Positions 46,300 through 59,217 are shown, counted from the stretch's first letter. The stretch: DNA of 64,000 nucleotides from Polytrichum commune (GCA_950295325.1 OX485805.1:36319501-36383500); one strand, 5' to 3'. A program made the numbers and translations. The notes: a model not told the origin generated them from the letters alone.

Positions 46300-49200
46300 A
46301 TATTTTAACAACACAGTTGGAGAGTTCAATTTGGCAAGTAGGCAACAATTGCTATGCAAATTCTAGCATGATGTTGTGAAATCAACTTTGAAGTTGCTTT
46401 GATAAACTTGATTTTGAGAAATTTTGACAATAGGAAGTATATGGAAGATTGACATAACACTGGATTAGGTAAGAAGTTTGATGTCAAGGTACCTCTTGAT
46501 AACTTCCATACTGTATAAGATGCTTACCAATGCTAAACATTTTGAACTAATTCATCAAATTATAGCAATCCAAGTTCATCTCTTTGAAACAAAACCAAAT
46601 GATCATGATGCATGACATGTCAAATAACTATGGCTAACATAAAAAAAAATCTCTAAATAAAAAATCAATTATGTATTCATAAGCTTGTATTTAGCTCTCA
46701 ACCTAAACATGAATACAAAATTTCATGTATTCATGAAACTTTGAATACATGAAACTTTAATTGCCTAACCCTACCTATAACATTGAAACAAAATTTGAAT
46801 TTAGGGTACTACCTTATCAATTAAGTTATTGGATATGCCTTATTGGGATCAATCTCAGTTGTAGTAGATTGTTGTGGCTTGAAGCTTTGGAGACATATGT
46901 ATTGGATTATGTGCTCTATCGATTTTTCAAGCATGTTGCAAAAATCATTATCATGTAGAGAGCTTGCCTACAACATATGCTCTTGTAAGGTGAACTTAGT
47001 GTTTACTAAGACAACACTAATATTCGAGGATCATTTTACCCAATAGCAGTCCGATTGTTCTTGGCATATTGTGTCGAGAGATTCTCTAAAGCGAGAAAGT
47101 TATCCGTAAAGTCACAAACGGGAGGGTCAAATTCATGAATTTTAGGAGGATCTTCTACCAATCCCATTTCTAGTATCCTTTATTAAGTTAAACAAAACTT
47201 ATGGAATATTGGATATTTTGGGTCAAGATTCAAGAAGAGAGAATTCATGAGTTTGAGTCCAATTTTTTAAGTTGGAGTCAATGAACCACCCCCTAAATAA
47301 GCATCACTCTCTTGAGTCTTCCATGTGAGCCAAGGTAAAATCAACCTCCTCCATTCTAACCAAGTTGATGTCACCCTCTAATTAAGTGTAATCTAAGATA
47401 AGGTCCATAATTTGGGCTACAAGTTACATCTAGAAACCACTAATATTCCTATTTTTTTCCATTCAAACTCATGATTAACCTTGAACCCCACTTAAAGGGT
47501 CTTGATTGCATTGAAACACATGCTTACTTTAAGGACAACTCTAACATTTGTAACATTTCATTCTACCAATTTTCTCATACAAAATTGACCCACGTTGGAT
47601 TTTGTTTTAATAAAACTGAGAGTAATATTTTCCAACTAGTCAAAGATTTATATTGACAATAAACAAAAATCCATCCATAATTTTTGGATCTCTCATCATT
47701 GTATTCATTGCAAGTCCATTTTATGCAACCACAAAATCTGTGAAAAGGGTAAAATGAAGAAGAATGACACAACATTTAGGTCAAAGAAATACGTTGGAGA
47801 AGTTGGTTTGTCTAGCGTCTTGTAGATGATTGATATTTGCTCACATTATAATTGATATCAAGGGGGTTTGGGTGCATATACAAAATATTTCTTTCATTAT
47901 ATCAATCACATCAAGATACAAAATTGAGCTAGCTAGTATGTATTTAACATAGTATGTACATCAACAACATTCACCAATTATTTCTATAATTTATAGTTGT
48001 AAGATCTAGTAAGAGGATGAAGTGCAAGTTGAATACGTGTTGAATGAATCCTTGTTCAAATGTTGGATTAGCACTTACAATATATATGATCAATATACAA
48101 TAATCATGTAGGGTTTGTAACTCTAGTAACTCAACATGAAGCCTTGGTCACTTGCATATTGAAATGTCATGATTTGTCCTCCCCCATGATGCATGTAGTT
48201 AGGTTTTTGCCATCTCCAGTATAACAAAACTTAGGATACAAACTCTTAAGGAAGATTGGGTATAGTGTAATGAGGATTAATTGTCACATTGGGGTGGGAA
48301 AATTATAATAATCTATAATTCTTCATTGTCAATCCCTTCTCAGCATGGTTAATTATGCACTCCTCCCTCTCTAGATGGTTCCTTTGTGTTTCTTAAAGTT
48401 GTGGGTGATTATGTCCTATAAATGGACCCCTACATTTTTTATTTGCATGCTTCTATGTCAGTCATGAAGCTCAATAGCTTTTGGCAATAATCTTGTAACT
48501 TGGAAATGGTCTTTTTCCTTTTCAGGATGCAATAGTCTTCTCATAACTTTCATCATGAATCTTTGTATTAGTCCAATTCTTGATCACCTTTTTCTTTTTA
48601 CTTCAACATAATTCACTTTAATCTAACATTACATTGATCAATCATGCAACATTCACTTACAAATTGATTCTCATGAAAAGACCAATGCCAACACCTGCAA
48701 GGTAAGAACATTGCCACAATTCATCCATACAATTACATCATTAAGCAATGACCAATGAAATGAAACATATAGGCTATGGCCAAGCTATCCAATCATCCTT
48801 AAAGACCAATACCTTGCATACATCATATGATAGCAAATACTCATGATACCAACAACCTAACTTAGCCCGGCAACCTTCTTAGCGCGTGCACTAATGTTCT
48901 CGGTTGCACTCACATGGCTATAGCCTACTTCATCCGTCTTCACTCTTCACCCTCGAGGTAGTTCGCTTACCTCTCTTCGTGTTTCGTTGACCGAACCTCT
49001 CAACATCAGGTCCACCTACAATGGATTTTGGTCTCTCTCATGATCCCCTTCTCTCAGTGTGTGTTTGATTCCCTTTATGCTTACCACTCCTTTATTACTT
49101 CCTCAACTCTTTTGTTTTGATTTGCTCTACTCTTGCTAGGTCGATCCTATCCACTCCTGGGAATAGGTTTCGGCATGTTGATATTGCGCTCACCACTGAG

Positions 49201-49826
49201 TCAACTTCACTCTTTCTCCAAAGCTATACACTTTCAAAGTACTCAGGTACACAACACATCATGACAATCGAGACCACTGTAGTTGATATACTCGATAAAT
49301 TTATATGTCCAAGCATTGTCCCTTATCACAAGAAATATAGTTGCATGACAATAATCCACTCACAATCCACAAACATCGTTTTTTTTCATTAACTTCCATT
49401 CAACACCATGGCCGGTCCTAACAACCTCAAAATTCTATCCTATTACCTTCCTCTTCCTCACACTAACTTGCACTTGCACTCAAAGCTCTCACACATCTCT
49501 TTCTTGGAGCTCCTTCAGCTCTCTGACGCTTCTCCTGCTTCCTTATTGCCTATTAACCTTCTTTCGGCGGCTATACTTGGTGGTTAGTGTCTTGAATGGT
49601 TATAATTGTTTTTACTTGTTTGTCGTCTTTCATCCTCACCTAATAACCCTTTTCACATTCTATCTATGGTTTTTTACTCAATGCTAAGGCTTACGGATGA
49701 ATATGAAAAACTATAGTAAAAAAAAATTTAGATTACAGTTCACAATATTAGCATGTCAATGCAAATTATTATTTGCATTATGGCTTGCCCCCCGGCCTCC
49801 ACCCGCTTCCCCCCTCCCTTGGTCCC
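46300..49826. other. No gene recognised
   Basis: Short frames only. A 59-residue frame starts at about 49408 (MAGPNNLKILSYYLPLPHTN) in somewhat GC-richer sequence but has no known match. The 48.9-49.6 kb part is CT-rich and could be an old repeat. Confidence 0.4.
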
Positions 49827-49850
49827 TGCTAGAGTGGGGAGTGCTATCTT

Positions 49851-49920
49851 GTGAGCGGTGAGCAGTGAGCGGTGAGCGATGAGCGGTAATTTGTGAGAGG
49901 TGAAGAAAACAAAATATTTG
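49851..49920. repeat. Left subterminal GTGAGCG array
   Basis: GTGAGCGGTGAGCAGTGAGC continues GGTGAGCGATGAGCGGTAAT and then GTGAGAGGTGAAG. The inverted counterpart lies at about 56221-56293 (GCTCAC/GCTCAT series). Subterminal arrays of this type are usual binding sites for the element's own transposase; that role here is inferred. Confidence 0.85.
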
Positions 49921-50499
49921 GTAATAGGACCCCTAGTATCCTATAACCGTGGCCTAAAGAAATAAATTTTTAGGGTTCAATAATAAGAAGATTGGGGAGG
50001 ACAAACAATATGAATGCTAGATTGCAAGTAGTGAGCAATGAAAAATACCAATATGTACATGACTCAGGGTTGCTAGTATGTGAGCATGCGAGTGTGAACC
50101 TGTGAGCCTTCAATTTTTTCCTGGTTATGGTTTGTAAATCCGTTGGGGGCCTATGATTGTGGAATTACATGTAAGGGTCTATAGTCCAAATGAACAACAA
50201 ATGAGAATGTTGCTATAACAATTTTGTATAAAAAATGAACTAATATACATTCAACTGTTGAGATAATAATAATGTAATTGGAGACAATGTGTAAGCAAAC
50301 TCATGTTGAAAACAAGTGTAGCATGTTAGAATGTCTCACTATAATACACATCAATGTAAAATTTGAATACATCATAACACCATCATGAGGGTGACATTTA
50401 CGAAGTGCAAAACATAAAGAACAACAAAAGTGAATTGTAGATATAAATCGGGTAGTAGATTTAAATTATTGAAGTTTTTAGGAATCAAATATAAAAAAT

Positions 50500-52124
50500 A
50501 AAAATAGTGGACACATGATCCATACCATCTGGAAGATAGTTGATGGACACATGCATATTAGCCACAGTAGCATCAAAGAGCTTATCGGTCTCAATAGCCA
50601 ACTGCCAAATACAAAATAAAGATTAGAAAAATTGAATGATTGAAAAAATATCTTTTTTTCAAAAAACATAGACAAAAAATTATCACTTGAGCCCAGTAAG
50701 TAGCTTTATCAAGTCACTTAGGAAACTCTATATCATTCCATTTTGGTTTCGGAAACTTGAGAGCCTCACGAAGAGTAGATGAACTGTTCCACCTCTCAAG
50801 CCACTTAATCTTCATAGATGTATCCATTGCCAAAGTTGCTAACATCCAAAGTTTTTTTTGAATCATCTTAAGATTCTCATCGTGAGTTTCATAATGAGAC
50901 TTCACCTGCTTTAAGAACATAGGAGAATGTCTAGGATCTACAATGAAAAGTTGTTTCTTTAGTTCCAAATGGGAAGTCAATCCTACCCTCTCCACAGCTT
51001 TGGAAACAAATTCACCCACTGCACTTAAAGTCCAATGTGTAGAATCAAGGTATTTCTCATAAAATTTCCTTTGAGCAGTAACAGCAACATCTCCCAACTA
51101 TTGCTACACCAAGGAAAAAACATATAAGAGTATGATAAATCACATATAATAAAAATAAGATGTAATAAAACATATAGTTATAGAATTCAAAATAAAAAAA
51201 TATATATATACAAGAAAAAAAAAACGTGAAAAACTAATACTTTAGAAAAATAACCTAACATAGAAATCCATTAAAAGCCTCAACAGTAAAAAAGAACCAA
51301 GTTCTATATTTGGATTTTTATTTGGCATCAGCGGCAGTAACATCTTCTTTGAAGACAACTTTTTTAAAATATGAAAGTGGTTGTCCAACAATGCTTTGAA
51401 TGCGGCAAAGCTTATGAACAAGATTCGTACAAATATGAGATTCTTAGTTCCTCATGACAAAATAAAACAACCAATGATAAGCCACGGAAAATAAATATAC
51501 AATAAAAAAATAAACTTAAAAGAAAACCAAATGAACCGAACAAATAAAAAGAGAAGAATGAAGGAATTACCACTTCATGTAAAGCTGCCAACATGGTTGC
51601 AATATCTCCCTTGACGTCCAAAATAATACTTTCAACAGCATAATGTCAAGCATGATCATGTATATGATCTCGATTAATAATGGGCAACCATGTTTGCAAA
51701 CGGTGGTTTCCATCCCACATCATAAACATTTTGCGAGAGAAAACTTTGAGGTCCTCATCAGTTTGCAATATTTTCTCAAAGGCATCATTTGTCCGTACCC
51801 AATTTTCACTCCACGATTCAATGATATTATCGGTAACATCTATTGTTTTCCCCTCATTGTTTTCCAAGGCCACGTAAAAAACCCCGTTGCCCTCCATATA
51901 ACCACAAGCAACAAAATGTGCAGTCAGGTTCATAACGTTATTTTTCAAAAAAGACCTAACAACATACAATGCAATCATTCGACATAGTGGAATATTGAAT
52001 TTTAATTTTGCCCTTGGTTGATACCTCAACCGTTCAAGACGGGAAGACATGTTGACAGTTTCTTTCTTAAAAATGCATGCAATTGTAATTCCAATTGATC
52101 TTCAGAAAGATGTACAACTTCCAT
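50500..52124 (-). pseudogene. Element-borne multi-exon gene, 'WDGNHRLQTW' family, broken
   Basis: On the minus strand the text starts MEVVHLSEDQLELQLHAF (ATG at 52124). After a frameshift in a lysine-rich stretch come LERLRYQPRAKLKFNIPL, VTDNIIESWSENWVRTNDAF, FMMWDGNHRLQTWLPIINRD, a TGA where Trp would fit, then HYAVESIILDVKGDIATMLA. Later pieces are IQSIVGQPLSYFKKVVFKED (about 51400), EKYLDSTHWTLSAVGEF to PKPKWNDIEFPK (51097-50714) with a TGA just after it, and LAIETDKLFDATVANMHVSI (about 50580) behind a TTTGGCAG acceptor. Intron-like AT-rich spacers separate the pieces. I know similar proteins from moss and fern genomes but no function for them. Linkage to a transposase suggests an element-encoded accessory protein. 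Confidence 0.6.
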
Positions 52125-52299
52125 ATCTAAATCACAAAAATATCATCCATATGAAAGATAAAACTAAATTAAAAGAAATATATACATATGAAAGAAATCA
52201 CATATACAAACTAAAATAATATACAAAAATATTTATGAAAGTGAGAGTATACATAAAGAAAAACCACATATAGAATAGAATCTGAAATTTCAATATGGA

Positions 52300-52994
52300 T
52301 GGCCGTTAACGGCCACCCTTGTTGGAGGAAAAAAAATGAAGGAAATGAGTGTATACATGAAGAAATATACATATATAGAAAATAATATAAAATTTTAATA
52401 AAGGTGGAAATGAGTGCATATATGAAAAAAATACATATATAGAAAAGAATATGAAATTTTAATAAGGGTGAAAATGAGTGTATACATGAAAAAATAAACT
52501 TATATACCAATAAATTTGAGATGCAACCAAGGGTGGCCATTAACAGCCACACTTTTAGATGGAACAGACATAAGAAATATATGTATATATATGATTTTAT
52601 TTCAAAGAAATTATGTTGTTAAATGAAAACTGAAACCCAGGAAGGGGTACCCTAAACTAGAAAATAGAAGTTAGCATCATACAAAAGGTGGCCGTTGACG
52701 GCCACCTTAAACTAGAACACAGAAGTTGGCATCATAAAAAGGGTGGCCGTTAACGGCCACACTTTTAGATGAAACAGACATAAGAAATATATGTATATAT
52801 GTGATTTTATTTCAAAGAAATTATGTTGTTAAATGAAGACTGAAACCCAAAAAGGGGTACCATAAACTAGAAAATAGAAGTTAGCATCATACAAAGGGTA
52901 GCCGTTGACGGCCACCCTAAACTAGAACACAGAAGTTGGCATCATAAAAAGGGTGGCCGTTAACGGCCACACTTTTAGATGGAACAAACATAAG

Positions 52995-53065
<71 letters not shown>

Positions 53066-53180
53066 ATTTCATTTCAAAGAAAATATGTTGTTAAATGAAG
53101 ACTGAAACCCAAGAACGGCCACCCTAAACTAGAACATAGAAGTTGGCATCATAAAAAGGGTGGCCGGTAACGGCTACCCA
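52300..53180. repeat. Palindrome-bearing tandem repeat between the divergent genes
   Basis: GTGGCCGTTAACGGCCAC, a perfect 18 bp palindrome, or close variants occur at about 52298, 52531, 52687, 52742, 52897, 52951, 53113 (half) and 53158. From 52531 they sit in a tandem unit of about 210 bp (starts 52531, 52741, 52951) that also carries AGATGGAACAGACATAAGAA, TTTCAAAGAAATTATGTTGT and AACACAGAAGTTGGCATCAT. The third unit is expanded by an (AT)n run. Confidence 0.9.
52997..53062. repeat. (AT)n microsatellite
   Basis: About 65 bp of uninterrupted alternating AT in the third 210 bp unit. The first two units have only ATATATGTATATAT at the same place, so this is a local expansion. Confidence 0.95.
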
Positions 53181-53639
53181 TTTGGAAGAGAAATACACCT
53201 TGATTTGAGTCACTTTCCGGAGTTGCTATAACGTATCCAAATATTCTAATTTATTTCCGAAAAAATTCAAGTGCATAGATTATAGCCTTGCCATTCACTC
53301 CAATTTTTTTCAGAATTTTTGGAGATGATATCAATTTTACATAAATTACCAAATTCTACTGAAATTAATATGATTAGATTTCCTGCATAAAATCTTTATT
53401 TTTTGAAGATTTTAGAAGAATCTAAGATGCTCTAATTGTTTTTTTGGCTTTAAAACATGCAAAACAAAATCATTTTATTCATGCTATATACCGTTGGAAT
53501 CATATTCTCGGCGTGCACAATATTGTATACATTACATACCTCTAAATTTATTTTGATTTTAAAATTATTTTCTTACGATTTCGTTCGTACAACCTACCTC
53601 CATCTCCGCCTCAGAAGATTGTTCTTCTTTTTCGTATTG

Positions 53640-55403
53640 TGTGGCGTATTTCTTCATGGTTGCACGTGAGCGTACATGTCTTTTCCATTGGTCTACGAGT
53701 TTGGATAAGATGACCCAAAAATATATCAAACCATCCTTGCAGTGTCAACACAAGTAATTATGCAAGGATTACAATGACGCGAAAACAATGGACGACGCCG
53801 AGACTAAGTATCATGTGATTCGTTCTTGATGGTTGTCATCCGGATCTGCCTCGGAAGAAGGCATCCTTGGCCTTTCAGAGTAGTTGGGTTTTTAGCACTT
53901 TCGTTACAGACAATGAGGTGGTCATATGTTATTTGTAAGTACATATCAAAATTCAATATTCAATGTCATTCATTTTTCTTCTATTATTATATATATCTTA
54001 TATTTTTATTATCCTCATATTTATGTGTTGTTCATAGGATATGACAATAGAACAACGTGCGGAAATGCCAACATGTAACCTTGCAGAGACTGTACACAAA
54101 AAATGGCTCCAACAGTCCGGCAACAAGATGACTTGTTTATATGAAGCTACAGTGGATGATATGATCCGTGCCTTCATGCAAATTGCAAATTATTGGACAT
54201 GGTTGAAAGGGAGTCTGATGGTAGAGGTATTGATTCGGCATCCTTGAAACTCAAAGCGGCTGCCAGGTGTGGAGATCCAAAAATGTTGGCTGATGCCATG
54301 AAGTCTTATCTAGGGGCAGAAGACGTCAACACTAGAGATTGTGCATTGGAAGGGTCAGAGCTCTTTGGTTCCACCAAACGCAAACTCAACCTATCACCGT
54401 GTGTTGATTGTGACTCTCATCGACCCGACAAAGTGAACTATTTCATTCCTCGTCCCAACACCCGAGCAACTCGTCAACGCATAGAGGAATCGTTGAATTT
54501 TGCAATTCATGGTGTGGCTCATACCACATCTATGTTAAAGACTGATTGTCTTGCTTCTAAGTGACACATTGCAAGATTGCCACCCAACTCAGCCAAACGA
54601 TGTTGGGTACTGCAGGCCATTACATGGACTATGTACAATACCAAAGTCGGGATTGGGAAACATGGCACACCTGCTCCAACATACAAAGGGCTCAGGAAGG
54701 AATTTTGCTCTCCCAACAATGTGGAGTATGAATTTTGGTTTTGCCTTGACGATATTAAGCATTGTGTGAGTGGCAGTATGAAGAAATATGTGTTGGATTG
54801 GCCTATAGTACCCAACATGTGGCCGGTGAAGATAGGTACCAATCTATCGAGAGAGGAGGTTCTAGCACTTGAAGATGCTGAATTTCAACTACAGCAAAGG
54901 GAGGCATTGTCCCCTCGTCGTAGGCTTTCAACAATCGCAACTCTTCCCAACCCTCGTTCGCATTTTTGTATGCCACCAAACCCGGACGTCCACCCTACAT
55001 TCAGGTTTGGGAAGACAGTGCGTCGTAATCCAACAGCACCGCTGGCGGATCACAAAAACAAATGGGAAAGCACCGGACTCATGGAAGATTACTATGTGGT
55101 TGGGGTCACTGCCATTCTATATCCGGGCTTTGGAGTGATAATCAATATTGTCTCCAAGCAGGATATCACCTACCATGTCACAATTGGCGACATCCCGCAT
55201 TGCACATGCCCGGATTTCACGAAAATGTCATCTCATGCATCAGGAAAAAAAGGAAAATGGGGTATTGTAAACATCTTTATTATGTGTTTAGATTTTTGTG
55301 CATGGTGGATTACGAGAGTGACAAGTTCATTTATGCACCTACATATACATATAATGAGGTCATACAACTACTTGAACTTGCTGATATTGTAAAATGTGAG
55401 TAG
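53640..55403 (+). pseudogene. Mutator-like transposase C-terminal half with SWIM zinc finger, broken
   Basis: From 53661 a frame reads VARERTCLFHWSTSLDKMTQ, YIKPSLQCQHK, LCKDYNDAKTMDDAETKYHV, WLSSGSASEEGILGLSE, HFRYRQ with five in-frame stops. After an intron-like gap, 54041-54228 gives CNLAETVHKKWLQQSGNK and VDDMIRAFMQIANYW. A frameshift near 54190 leads to SLKLKAAARCGDPKMLADAM, then after a break near 54560 a long open piece to 55260 ending VTIGDIPHCTCPDFTKMSSH. One frame over, CKHLYYVF completes CXC...CXH, the SWIM finger. The element's DDE catalytic core upstream of 53640 is not visible and seems lost. TVHKKW and SWIM together are typical of plant Mutator-like transposases; the rest of the assignment is inference. 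Confidence 0.7.
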
Positions 55404-56090
55404 TATTGCAAGTGTTCTATTAAGCAACATATATTTGAATGTCAATAAATGGCATGTTTTAGTTTGGATTATTATAACAAAAATTAGTTATGGACTGAAA
55501 GTCTTTCAAATGATTCAGTAACTTCAATTCTATTTAGACTACGACCCAACCGTGAGCGGTTTGATTGAATCACACAGATAAATAATAACAAGTTTCTAAA
55601 AATAAAAAATAATCGACAAGATTCTACGCACATCCGCGTAGTAACCTCTTCTTGGTATCCGCCTATAGATTAATCCTACTTTATCATTAGCTCAATTTGG
55701 GATAGCACCAGTCAATGTAACCAACCGGATTCGAACCTGGGTTGATCCAGACCTAATACCAGTCTCTTACACAACTCGCATCTACAGGCGGATGTCTCAA
55801 AATCTAGTACCTACCTACATATTGACTATTTCTAATATCTAATTTCCTTGCTTTTGTAGATTGTGGGCCTTAACTGAGCCCGTGAGCGGTTTGAGTGGTT
55901 CACAATTATGACACCTATATATACGTATAATGAGGTTATGCACCTACTTGAACTTGTTGGTGTTGTGAAATGTGAGTAGCTGTACAAGTGTAGGTTGTAA
56001 CTACATGTATAAGGATGTCAATAAATGACATGTATTGGTTTGGATTATTATAATAAAAATCAGCAATGGATTGAAAGTGTTTAAAATGAT
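55340..56090 (+). repeat. Direct duplication of the transposase 3' end flanking a SINE-like insert
   Basis: About 55340-55525 (ACCTACATATACATATAATG, CTTGAACTTGCTGATATTGT, AATGTGAGTAG, TTTGGATTATTATAACAAAA) is repeated at about 55908-56090 with 10-15% differences. Between them CCGTGAGCGGTTTGA is present near 55549 and again near 55881. This suggests a duplicated target or a second tandem copy. Confidence 0.65.
55590..55800 (-). repeat. Possible tRNA-derived SINE
   Basis: On the minus strand GTGTAAGAGACTGGTATTAG is followed by CCCAGGTTCGAATCCGGTTG, an arrangement like the A and B boxes of an RNA polymerase III promoter. No full cloverleaf can be folded: the T-stem has mismatches. A tRNA-derived short retroelement is the most likely reading. 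Confidence 0.35.
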
Positions 56091-56319
56091 CCATGGCAAT
56101 AGGGTCCTTTCACATGTGCTTCATTTAAAATACTGGCAATTTACAATTGAAAATATGCAATTAATTTGTCAAAATTCTGGTTATGTACCCTAAACCCGTA
56201 TGTCTTTACTAAATTTGGAGTCATTGCTCATATGTTACTGCTTATTGCTCATGTGTTACTGCTCACCGCTCACCGCTCACTGCTCATCGCTCATAAGATA
56301 GCTTCCCTCCTGCTAGAGT

Positions 56320-58714
56320 CTAGGAGATCTTTGGGCATAATTGGTCTATATCCTAAGGTATTGAGGCATTGTACTAAACATGTATGATTATATGTAAGTG
56401 CATAAAATAGGTATTAATGTGAGCTTTCTTGTATCTATCCATGGAGGACCTTAAAACATATACAACAGTTGTACTTGTACGGTAGTGTCAAATAAACTTC
56501 ATAGAATACATTCTTTTATATTGGACGAAACCATGATTTATAATGATGAACATGAAAGTGTTGGCATCCCCTCTCAATCTAAGGTGAAGTTCATTGTGGT
56601 TTATGTAGAGGTATGGGATTTAATTTTTTCTCACAAGTATGTTTGTTAATCGATTGATTGGCAATCCGATGTCATCTAAAGATCAATTGACTTGGGATAA
56701 CGCTAGCAATAATATTTGACTCCTTGTCACTGCAAATATGATACTATGTTGAATTTAGGTTATGATTGTGGTGTGTGTTTTTTGAACACACTTTAAGCTA
56801 AGATTGTAAATAAAAAGTTGGACCAAAATGTTAGCTCCAATTAAGGTTTGGTTTGTTGCGAGAGTTTATAGGATGCATAGAAGATTTAGTAATAGTTGGG
56901 TGGAGTATAAGAATCCAATTGACTTGAATCATGGTTGTCCATCAAACATGGAGATTGCCTTATGTTGGTATCAAAAAGGAACCAAGAACAAGTGGACATG
57001 CTATCTTATTAATAATTTGATGATAGACTTAGAAACAATAATTGCATTAACTGCTATGCCATATATTGTAGACTTAGATAGTTATGAATTACATCCAAGG
57101 GATGAAAAAGAGTGACATTCTTTTCGTCACATGTTTTTTCTTTTCTTTCCTCTGGTTTTTTGCCAAGTGTTGTTTTCTCTTGCATCACCACCACCCCCTT
57201 CTTCATTGTAGATTTCACTTACTAGGGATCGGTTGGCATTTGCAAGACTCTTGAAGAATTGAATGATGCAACTTTCTCTTTGTGATCCTAGCATTGGAAA
57301 TGACCATAATTTTTTTGTGGAATGTTATACTAAATAGAGGGTGATGAAGATTACATTCAACAATTTCACATTGATTGTCATAATGCAAATTATTGTGGGC
57401 CTTGTTAATTTTCAACGCATGCTAATCTCTAGTTTAAATTAACATGGGTCACATTACTTTTTTCCCTAGCAAATTGATGTGGTTGAATGTTTTATTTTTT
57501 GCTACTTTTGATGTATGACGATAGTCATTCAATGTCAAGGCGTTGTTTGGAAATCTGAAGGAGGACCCCTTCGGACCTTGGACCCATGTTATTCCACCTT
57601 GACTAGATATTTTCAAGCAAGCCCACATTAATTACAGTAAACAATTTCACATTTATTGTCATAATGCTAATTATTGTGTGGGAATCGAATGAAGCACAAG
57701 AACAAAATCACATATGATATTATACATCAAGAATCTTGTATAAATTTTCTCCTTATATGCATCCAACACTCCAAGGAATTTGAATGAGAATCAAGATTGT
57801 GCGTTACTTTTTCCTAGAGAACTAGAATCATTATAGACACATCCATAAGAGAAAATACATCCATAAGAGAAAATTGAAGTTTGAGGAGGGGATGTGACTG
57901 CCTCTCTATCCCGGAAATTAGAGTTGAGTTTCATTTGAGTGGGAAAAATTGGTGTAATTTTTTTCATAATATTCAAACCTTGCGTAAAGTTTTTTCATAT
58001 TTTAGGATTATTCTCATTTTTCTAGAATATCAAGTTGTAAAAACTCTTATGGAATAAATCCTCTTATGCAAACTTTGAGGTTATGTGAGGTCGATTTTTA
58101 TTCCAACTAGATTAATATGTTGTTTGATGTCACTTTCAAAAGTGTTAAGCATTGCCAAAAACATCTTGAGTGAACAATTTCTAAATACCGGAACAATTTG
58201 ATTTCAGTTATTACAGTCCTGTGTCAAATTTTGGGAATAAGTATATAGATGTGTGCAATTAAGTTGACCCTCGCTAATAAATTGACATTCCACACTATTT
58301 TAAATATTTATTACCACGACAACAAAATAAACACTCTGATTTGAGCTTTTATTGTGGTTCTATATGGATGAAGGAATAAAATTACAAGGTTTTGTAATTT
58401 GATTTTGATCCAAAGTGATTTGCATGGGTAAAGTGGCAACCTATTCGTGAAGGCAACCTAATTGCACATATCAATTTATGTGTTTATTCTTTGGTTTCAC
58501 GAGGCCAAATTGCACCAAAAATAATAAGGTGATCTTTTTTCCTTTAGAATATAGACCTGAAAACACCAACAAAGCAACATGGTTTGGCAGGGTAGTACCA
58601 ACTTTGCATCAAACGTCACATATGCAACCCTATGTCATTGCCAACAAATCGGCCATGATAGTTCCTCCTTTGTAATCTAACCCTAACTTTTAGGAGAAAA
58701 TAGCTTCCTAGCAT
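56320..58714. other. No gene recognised
   Basis: The 95-residue frame at 56828-57115 (MHRRFSNSWVEYKNPIDLN) has a plausible composition but no family. About 57340-57395 is repeated at about 57632-57680 ('caatttcacattgattgtca', 'taatgcaaattattgtg'). Confidence 0.4.
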
Positions 58715-58942
58715 CCAATGTCCGGGGAAATTTTTGGGAATAATCGGTGATATCCTAGTGTTTCCAAATCCAACTGGTTACATGTTGTGATCTTTTGGAT
58801 TTTCTTTACTAATTTGAGGTTTGTTCCATAAATTCCTCTAAAATGATCAATTAATTCTCTTGAAGTATTGACCTTGAATCAATGAATTTGTCAAATTCAA
58901 TGGGTTCATCTGTAACTAGTGGTTGGTTCTCCATGTTCATTG
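58715..58942 (-). repeat. ACCGGT-rich dispersed repeat, copy D (decayed)
   Basis: On the minus strand it reads GGAGAACCAACCACTAGTTA, CAGATGAACCCATTGAATTT, TTTAGAGGAATTTATGGAAC, AACATGTAACCAGTTGGATT and AACACTAGGATATCACCGAT. Most ACCGGT hexamers are mutated. C-to-T or G-to-A changes account for many, as expected for methylated repeats. Confidence 0.75.
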
Positions 58943-59217
58943 CTCTCGTCAACTTTAAATTTGGATAAAACAAAAGATTCAAATGATATTCTTTAGGGTG
59001 CCTTATGCAATGTGCAACCAACATACATATCAATGTTTGAGGAGACTTTTGGGCATATTCGGTCAAGATCCTATTGTTTCCAAGTCCAATTGGTCACATG
59101 TTGACATCTTTTGGTTACACTTTATTGATTTGAGGTATATTCTCTAAATTTCTCTAAAATGATTGATGAATTTTCTTAAATCTTGAGCTTCGGCCGGTTA
59201 TTTCTTAAACTCAACTA

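Larger units (their letters stand above)
49836..56310. mobile_element. Two-gene Mutator-like element, 6475 bp, with 9 bp target duplication
   Basis: TGCTAGAGT is present directly outside both ends (49827-49835 and 56311-56319). The left end GGGGAGTGCTATCTTGTGAG matches the inverted right end GGAGGGAAGCTATCTTATGA with small gaps. Inside each end is an array of GTGAGCG-type heptamers and octamers (49851-49920 and, inverted, about 56221-56293). The interior holds a minus-strand gene (50500-52124) and a plus-strand gene (about 53640-55400) pointing away from each other. Between them is a palindrome-rich tandem repeat. The plus gene carries a SWIM zinc finger, as Mutator-like transposases do. Both genes are broken. 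Confidence 0.85.

Noticed and set aside
52300-53180. CRISPR-like array
   Set aside because: The repeats are palindromes inside a 210 bp tandem unit with repeated, not unique, spacers, in a plant-type transposon.
55700-55790. tRNA gene on the minus strand
   Set aside because: A GGTTCGAATCC box is present but the T-stem and acceptor stem do not pair, so at most it is a tRNA-derived SINE.
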